Source: Paenibacillus sp. PAMC 26794 (GTDB lineage Bacteria; Bacillota; Bacilli; Paenibacillales; Paenibacillaceae). Taken from it: a DNA stretch of 64,000 nt. The notes below the pieces were generated by a model. The model was not told the origin of the DNA. It did no database searches and saw only the letters and a list, made by a program, of their open reading frames with translations. Positions 60,296 through 64,000 of this stretch are shown here, piece after piece (position 1 is the stretch's first letter; each line of letters starts with the position of its first letter). The stretch is from assembly GCF_000316035.1 (NCBI RefSeq), contig NZ_ANHX01000015.1, forward strand, positions 1 through 64,000, written 5' to 3'. The translations under genes and the position numbers were made by a program.

Positions 60296-62347
60296 TTACT
60301 TTAGTTGGATCTGGAATACATCACCGGAGTCCCCACCAAAAACGATAAAACCACTTTTCGGGAGTTTCGTCGATTCCTGATTGGTTGCTACAGAGAAGTC
60401 TACCATTTCCCCTTTATCATTATACACTGCATAACCTCCGGTCTTCGGAGAATCCACCGTGATGGATTTGTTCCCCGATCGGGCGTCGATCGCATACCAC
60501 CGGGCTTGACCGTTTGCCGGAATAGTCGTAATTCCTTTTTTCCCACCAAAGATTGGAGTAATTGCATCCTCTGCAATGTATTCCTGTCCATCCTGAATCA
60601 AAATCTCAGCGCCATGCTTCGTATAAAATTGCAGATCAAAGGCGTCTCTTCCGTTCAACACAGGAATCTGGGCGACATTCTCTGCGTTGTTCGCATCCAT
60701 GATTTGCGTGCCATTGGCGTAACCATGTTCGGCATCAACAGACAGGTTCTTGATCAGCATCGATGGAAGCAGATAAAAGATCGATGTTATTTTTTCATCC
60801 AACGCGTAATATTTTGAGCCGTCACGAGCTGTCCATTTCTCTTTGGTTGTTGCGTCCAGTGCGTTATGATCCAGTTTTTGATAATCATACGTGTTCATTA
60901 CCGTTTGACCTATGCCGGGTAACGTAATCATACCCTGAACTTTAACATACACCTTGTCATTACGTTCCTTCACAAAACTAGCTTTCACACTGCCATCCGC
61001 ACTTGTAAAATGTTCGTCGCCTGTGTACACATATTTCTGCTCTGGAATAATTCCACCCAGCAAAGCAGGCAGTTGCATCTCACCATCCTTAATCGTTATA
61101 TCCAATGTCTCTCCTACCGTACCATAGAGACCGGAGTACGCGCTTAATTCTGTTGGCATCTTCACTTTGTCGGGTGACGAGAAGGTCTGATCGGGTTTAA
61201 CCTTGTCAATGATGCCTTGATCCGCCAGAACTTCCAGCAGCACTTTGCTGGCAAACATCTGATTGTAGATGGAAGATCCGCCAGATGATAGAACCGCCAT
61301 TGAAATATCATGTTCAGGTATAGTGATTAACACGGCATGGTACAACATGGTATCCCCGCCTTTGGCAAGCGCGGTAACCCCATAATCGCTGAAAGGTGCA
61401 AGGTCAACCGAATCCCATCCCAAGCCATAATTGATCGTATTTTGCTCATCAGATACCCATATGCCCTTACGATATTCATGAGATTGCATGGCCTTCACAG
61501 CAGATTCGGACAGAATATCCGGTCTGTTCCCCATTAAAACCTCTCCGAATTGACTCAATTCTTCTGCGGTAGAATACACTCCGCCTGTGCCGATAATGTT
61601 TGCATTTTCGGTAGGCATCTTCATCTCAAGTGTAGGCCAATAGGTTTCGGATAATTGCGCTCTGTCAAAGGAATCTAGTGGTGTCTTCGTTGATTCCAAC
61701 TTCAACGGCTCGCTGATGAACTTGGCGATATATTCGCTGTAGCTTAATCCACTCACCCGTTCAACCAGGATTTCAAGCAATTGAAAACCGTCATTGGCGT
61801 AGACGGAGTATGCGCCAGGTTTGGATTTCAGTTTTTCGGACTGAAGTTTGAGCAATAACTCATCATGATTGCGGGTGTCATTATCTTCAAACAACATGCT
61901 GTTTCCATAATGTGTACCGTAAAGACCGGATGAATGATTCATCAACATGCGCGGTGTGATTTGAGTATAGCGCGCATCTGCCATTTTAAAGTCCTTGATA
62001 TACGAAGTAAGCGGCTCATCCAGATCTATTTTACCCGAATCAACCAGCTTCATGGCGGCTGCCGTAACAACCATTTTGCTAACCGAGCCTATGCCATACA
62101 TGCTATCCTTGTCTACCGGCTTCTGTGATGCCTTATCGTGCAGTCCGACACTATCTGATAAAATATATTGCCCTTCATCCATGATCGCATATTGCACACT
62201 GGTGACACCGTAGTTTTGCACCATCTCCTTGGCGATCTGCTCCGCCCGTGCCTCAATCGTACCGCTGTTATTCGCCTCTGCTCTGACATCTGCCAGCGGT
62301 GTAATTACAAGCACCGCTGTACATAAAAGACTAATTAGTTTCTTCAT
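60296..62347 (-). CDS. Secreted serine hydrolase (beta-lactamase/PBP-like)
   Basis: This 683-residue protein has a signal peptide (KKLISLLCTAVLVITPLADVRA), a beta-lactamase-like domain with SVSK (nucleophile Ser near 89) and YAND (YxN), and a long C-terminal extension of about 300 residues rich in beta strands. It could act on peptidoglycan, D-amino-acid peptides or esters outside the cell. GGGAGG lies seven bases before the ATG at 62347. A LytTR-type direct repeat upstream and the adjacent AgrC/LytTR system suggest it is their target. Confidence 0.88.
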   Translation of the reverse strand: MKKLISLLCTAVLVITPLADVRAEANNSGTIEARAEQIAKEMVQNYGVTSVQYAIMDEGQYILSDSVGLHDKASQKPVDKDSMYGIGSVSKMVVTAAAMKLVDSGKIDLDEPLTSYIKDFKMADARYTQITPRMLMNHSSGLYGTHYGNSMLFEDNDTRNHDELLLKLQSEKLKSKPGAYSVYANDGFQLLEILVERVSGLSYSEYIAKFISEPLKLESTKTPLDSFDRAQLSETYWPTLEMKMPTENANIIGTGGVYSTAEELSQFGEVLMGNRPDILSESAVKAMQSHEYRKGIWVSDEQNTINYGLGWDSVDLAPFSDYGVTALAKGGDTMLYHAVLITIPEHDISMAVLSSGGSSIYNQMFASKVLLEVLADQGIIDKVKPDQTFSSPDKVKMPTELSAYSGLYGTVGETLDITIKDGEMQLPALLGGIIPEQKYVYTGDEHFTSADGSVKASFVKERNDKVYVKVQGMITLPGIGQTVMNTYDYQKLDHNALDATTKEKWTARDGSKYYALDEKITSIFYLLPSMLIKNLSVDAEHGYANGTQIMDANNAENVAQIPVLNGRDAFDLQFYTKHGAEILIQDGQEYIAEDAITPIFGGKKGITTIPANGQARWYAIDARSGNKSITVDSPKTGGYAVYNDKGEMVDFSVATNQESTKLPKSGFIVFGGDSGDVFQIQLK

Positions 62348-62384
62348 CATATGTCCTCCCTCAAATGTTCTTATGAATGAATTC

Positions 62385-62390
62385 ATCATA
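62385..62390 (-). promoter_or_regulatory. Probable -10 element of the serine hydrolase gene
   Basis: TATGAT on the minus strand lies about 35 bases before the start codon. The -35 position is poor (CGTTCG), as expected for an activator-dependent promoter. Confidence 0.45.
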
Positions 62391-62421
62391 TCCGGGAAGA
62401 GACTGATCGAACGCAAACGGA

Positions 62422-62452
62422 CCCTGAATGGAAAAAAACAATCCCTGAACGG
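62422..62452 (-). promoter_or_regulatory. LytTR-type direct repeat upstream of the serine hydrolase
   Basis: CCGTTCAGGG (62452-62443) and CCATTCAGGG (62431-62422) are repeated with a period of 21 bases, two helical turns. Spacing and sequence fit LytTR-family sites. The repeat overlaps the terminator of the kinase gene and lies just upstream of the weak -35 region. Confidence 0.6.
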
Positions 62453-62466
62453 CAGGTTTAGGGATT
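62433..62466 (-). terminator. Terminator at the 3' end of the kinase gene
   Basis: CAATCCCT pairs with AGGGATTG, the first arm lying in the last codons of the kinase gene, and is followed by seven T on the minus strand. Confidence 0.82.
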
Positions 62467-63756
62467 GTCGATGTGAAACGGAAGTACGACCATGTTGTTA
62501 AACTTCCGATGCTGATGCTCAATACTCATATGTCCACCATATTTCTCGCACATTCGCGATATATTGGTTAGACCGATCCCATGGTACTCCGGATTGGGCT
62601 TCTCACTTTTCAAGTCAACAATCGGTTGCTCCACATGATTCATAATCTGGATGACAAGTGCAGATGATGTGGAGTGAATGGCAATCAGGATATATCGATC
62701 CTCAGCCTGTCTAACCTTCTTGGAGGCTTCAATTGCGTTATCAAGCATGTTACCCAGCACCACACACAGATCATATCGATCGATCTGGATATGTTGCGAG
62801 TGGAGTTGGATTTTGGTGTCGATTTTGATCCCGTTTGCCTGCCCCATAGCCAGGGTATTCGTAACGAGAGCATCAATGACCAGATTGCCGGAGTTCACCC
62901 GCTGATACGCACCTTCAATGGTATTTAATGTAGATTTGATATGGGCACCTGCCGCAGCCAGTTCGTTACGTTGGATACATTCATCAATATACAGAAACTG
63001 CTGATTGATATCATGGATGATGGATTTAATGTTTTTGAAACTGTGAACGGTCTTCTCATAGTTGGCATCCTGGTAGTCCATCTGACGCTGTAACTGGGTA
63101 TTTTCATGCGCAAGCTGTACCTTTTCCACCATATTATCGAATACATAAACAATGAACACGTTGAGAAATAGGGAGCCTAGTACAGAAAAGACGTAGAATA
63201 TGTTTTTTTCACTATATATGGAGGCCACATTGATCTGATAGATCGTAATAATCGGTACGATAAGAAACAGCAAATAATAACGATAATGCACGGCAAAACT
63301 TCTGCGTTTAGCCACTAAACGTACAATTTGAATAACAATAAACATGATACTGCAACCAACCAGCATCACCTTGGATAGAATCCAGTGGTCTTCTCCGTTG
63401 AACTGTTCCCATGAGATGAATTCTGTGGATTCCAAAATTCCGAGAATATATACAGCTATCGTATTTGCCATAGTAATCAGAACCGAATACAGAATGGTAA
63501 ACACAAGCTTGATTTTGAACTCCACTTCATAGGACTGTGCCAGACTGAAGATTAACAGCAAAGCAACAGCAGTAGAAATGATATCAGAGAAGGAAGAGAC
63601 CAAATAAAAATAACCCAACATGACAAATACGATGAAATAGATCGCTCTGCGCGGCTTTCGTCTGGGCTTGCCCAACACAGAATCAAAATAAAAATTCGCC
63701 TGAAATGCCATAAGTAAGGTCACAAAGATGATGGAAAAGATCATATAGGTATCCAT
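62458..63756 (-). CDS. GHKL sensor histidine kinase (AgrC-like)
   Basis: This 432-residue kinase has six to seven membrane helices in the first 210 residues, then a coiled coil with the phospho-acceptor region FKNIKSIIHDINQQFLYI, and a GHKL ATPase domain (NMLDNAIEAS N-box; GIGLTNISRMCEKYGG G2 box). This plan is that of peptide-sensing kinases such as AgrC. It starts one base after the LytTR regulator gene stops, so the two form an operon. No AgrB/AgrD-like peptide genes are visible before the window ends. Confidence 0.9.
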   Translation of the reverse strand: MDTYMIFSIIFVTLLMAFQANFYFDSVLGKPRRKPRRAIYFIVFVMLGYFYLVSSFSDIISTAVALLLIFSLAQSYEVEFKIKLVFTILYSVLITMANTIAVYILGILESTEFISWEQFNGEDHWILSKVMLVGCSIMFIVIQIVRLVAKRRSFAVHYRYYLLFLIVPIITIYQINVASIYSEKNIFYVFSVLGSLFLNVFIVYVFDNMVEKVQLAHENTQLQRQMDYQDANYEKTVHSFKNIKSIIHDINQQFLYIDECIQRNELAAAGAHIKSTLNTIEGAYQRVNSGNLVIDALVTNTLAMGQANGIKIDTKIQLHSQHIQIDRYDLCVVLGNMLDNAIEASKKVRQAEDRYILIAIHSTSSALVIQIMNHVEQPIVDLKSEKPNPEYHGIGLTNISRMCEKYGGHMSIEHQHRKFNNMVVLPFHIDNP

Positions 63757-63757
63757 A

Positions 63758-64000
63758 TCACTGAATCCTCATGATCATATATTTGGTGTAGGCATCCTTG
63801 ATTTCTTTGACCTTGGATCGACCTATGGGCAGTTCCGTTCCATTCAACATAACGACTTGGGTACCGGAAAACTTCTGAACATGCATCAGGTTGATGATAA
63901 TCGAGCGATGAATCTGTAAGAAACCATGGTCTTCCAAACCGCTAGCGTAGCTGGATAAAATGCCTTTGGTCTCATGTACATTTTCCTGTGTCACAAAATT
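63758..64000 (-). CDS. LytTR-family response regulator (5' end outside window)
   Basis: Only the last 80 codons are present; the frame runs past base 64000. They form most of a LytTR DNA-binding domain (GFLQIHRSIIINLMHVQKF; LNGTELPIGRSKVKEIKDAY). A receiver domain would be expected upstream. It precedes the AgrC-like kinase and would be its partner, binding direct repeats such as the pair near 62.4 kb. Confidence 0.88.
   Translation of the reverse strand, partial: NFVTQENVHETKGILSSYASGLEDHGFLQIHRSIIINLMHVQKFSGTQVVMLNGTELPIGRSKVKEIKDAYTKYMIMRIQ

Noticed and set aside
1..64000. CRISPR array, tRNA, rRNA, insertion sequence or prophage
   Set aside because: No regular repeat-spacer pattern, tRNA cloverleaf, rRNA-like sequence, transposase or phage structural gene was found on reading both strands by eye; a tRNA or CRISPR search program was not run.

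Overview
The window looks like a chromosomal segment of a low-to-mid GC Gram-positive endospore-former, most likely a Paenibacillus. This is inferred from strong AGGAGG-type ribosome sites, Bacillus-type Fur boxes, Bacillus/Paenibacillus families (YojF-BshB2, YoaT/DUF817, YdhG/Fra, YqjM/NamA, HelD, AdhA-AdhR, UppP, MetE) and many YesM/YesN-type and HxlR/MerR/TetR regulators. No rRNA, tRNA, CRISPR array, intact insertion sequence or prophage was seen. All names come from reading motifs; no database search was made.

Layout. 1-7 kb: a cut serine hydrolase; an AraC regulator read in frame into a siderophore-binding lipoprotein with a Fur-controlled promoter inside the reading frame; a nitroreductase; a 64-residue protein; a cyclase; a YitT membrane protein; a divergent MerR/short-chain dehydrogenase pair. 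7-10 kb: the carboxyspermidine dehydrogenase/decarboxylase pair behind a long structured leader that ends in a terminator. 10-16.4 kb: nucleoside deaminase, cytochrome P450 with TetR-type operators, TetR plus MMPL exporter. 16.4-25.8 kb: a PuuD remnant, a chemoreceptor, a YesN/YesM two-component pair and a sugar ABC importer without its own ATPase. 25.9-28.4 kb: HelD.

28.7-41.7 kb is an accessory stretch dense in one-component regulators (two HxlR, MerR, TetR, AraC, MarR) next to oxidoreductases (NmrA-like, AdhA, NamA), with a second Fur-regulated siderophore lipoprotein, uppP and three decayed genes. 41.9-46 kb: a metallo-beta-lactamase-fold protein, an unknown protein and metE. 46-50.1 kb: a tightly overlapping nosD-nosL-nosY-nosF-tlpA operon with no nosZ in the window. 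50.4-58.6 kb: bshB2-yojF, DUF817, murB, a second chemoreceptor, another short-chain dehydrogenase under a MerR-type promoter, and a methyltransferase. 58.7-64 kb: a secreted beta-propeller protein, a secreted serine hydrolase and an AgrC/LytTR-like two-component system, with a LytTR-type direct repeat just upstream of the hydrolase.

The most notable points are the AraC/lipoprotein fusion with its internal Fur promoter, the attenuated leader before the spermidine genes, the nos accessory operon without nosZ, two distant dehydrogenase genes sharing one MerR operator, a MarR operator shared by namA and a 51-codon remnant gene, and four independently shrunken genes.
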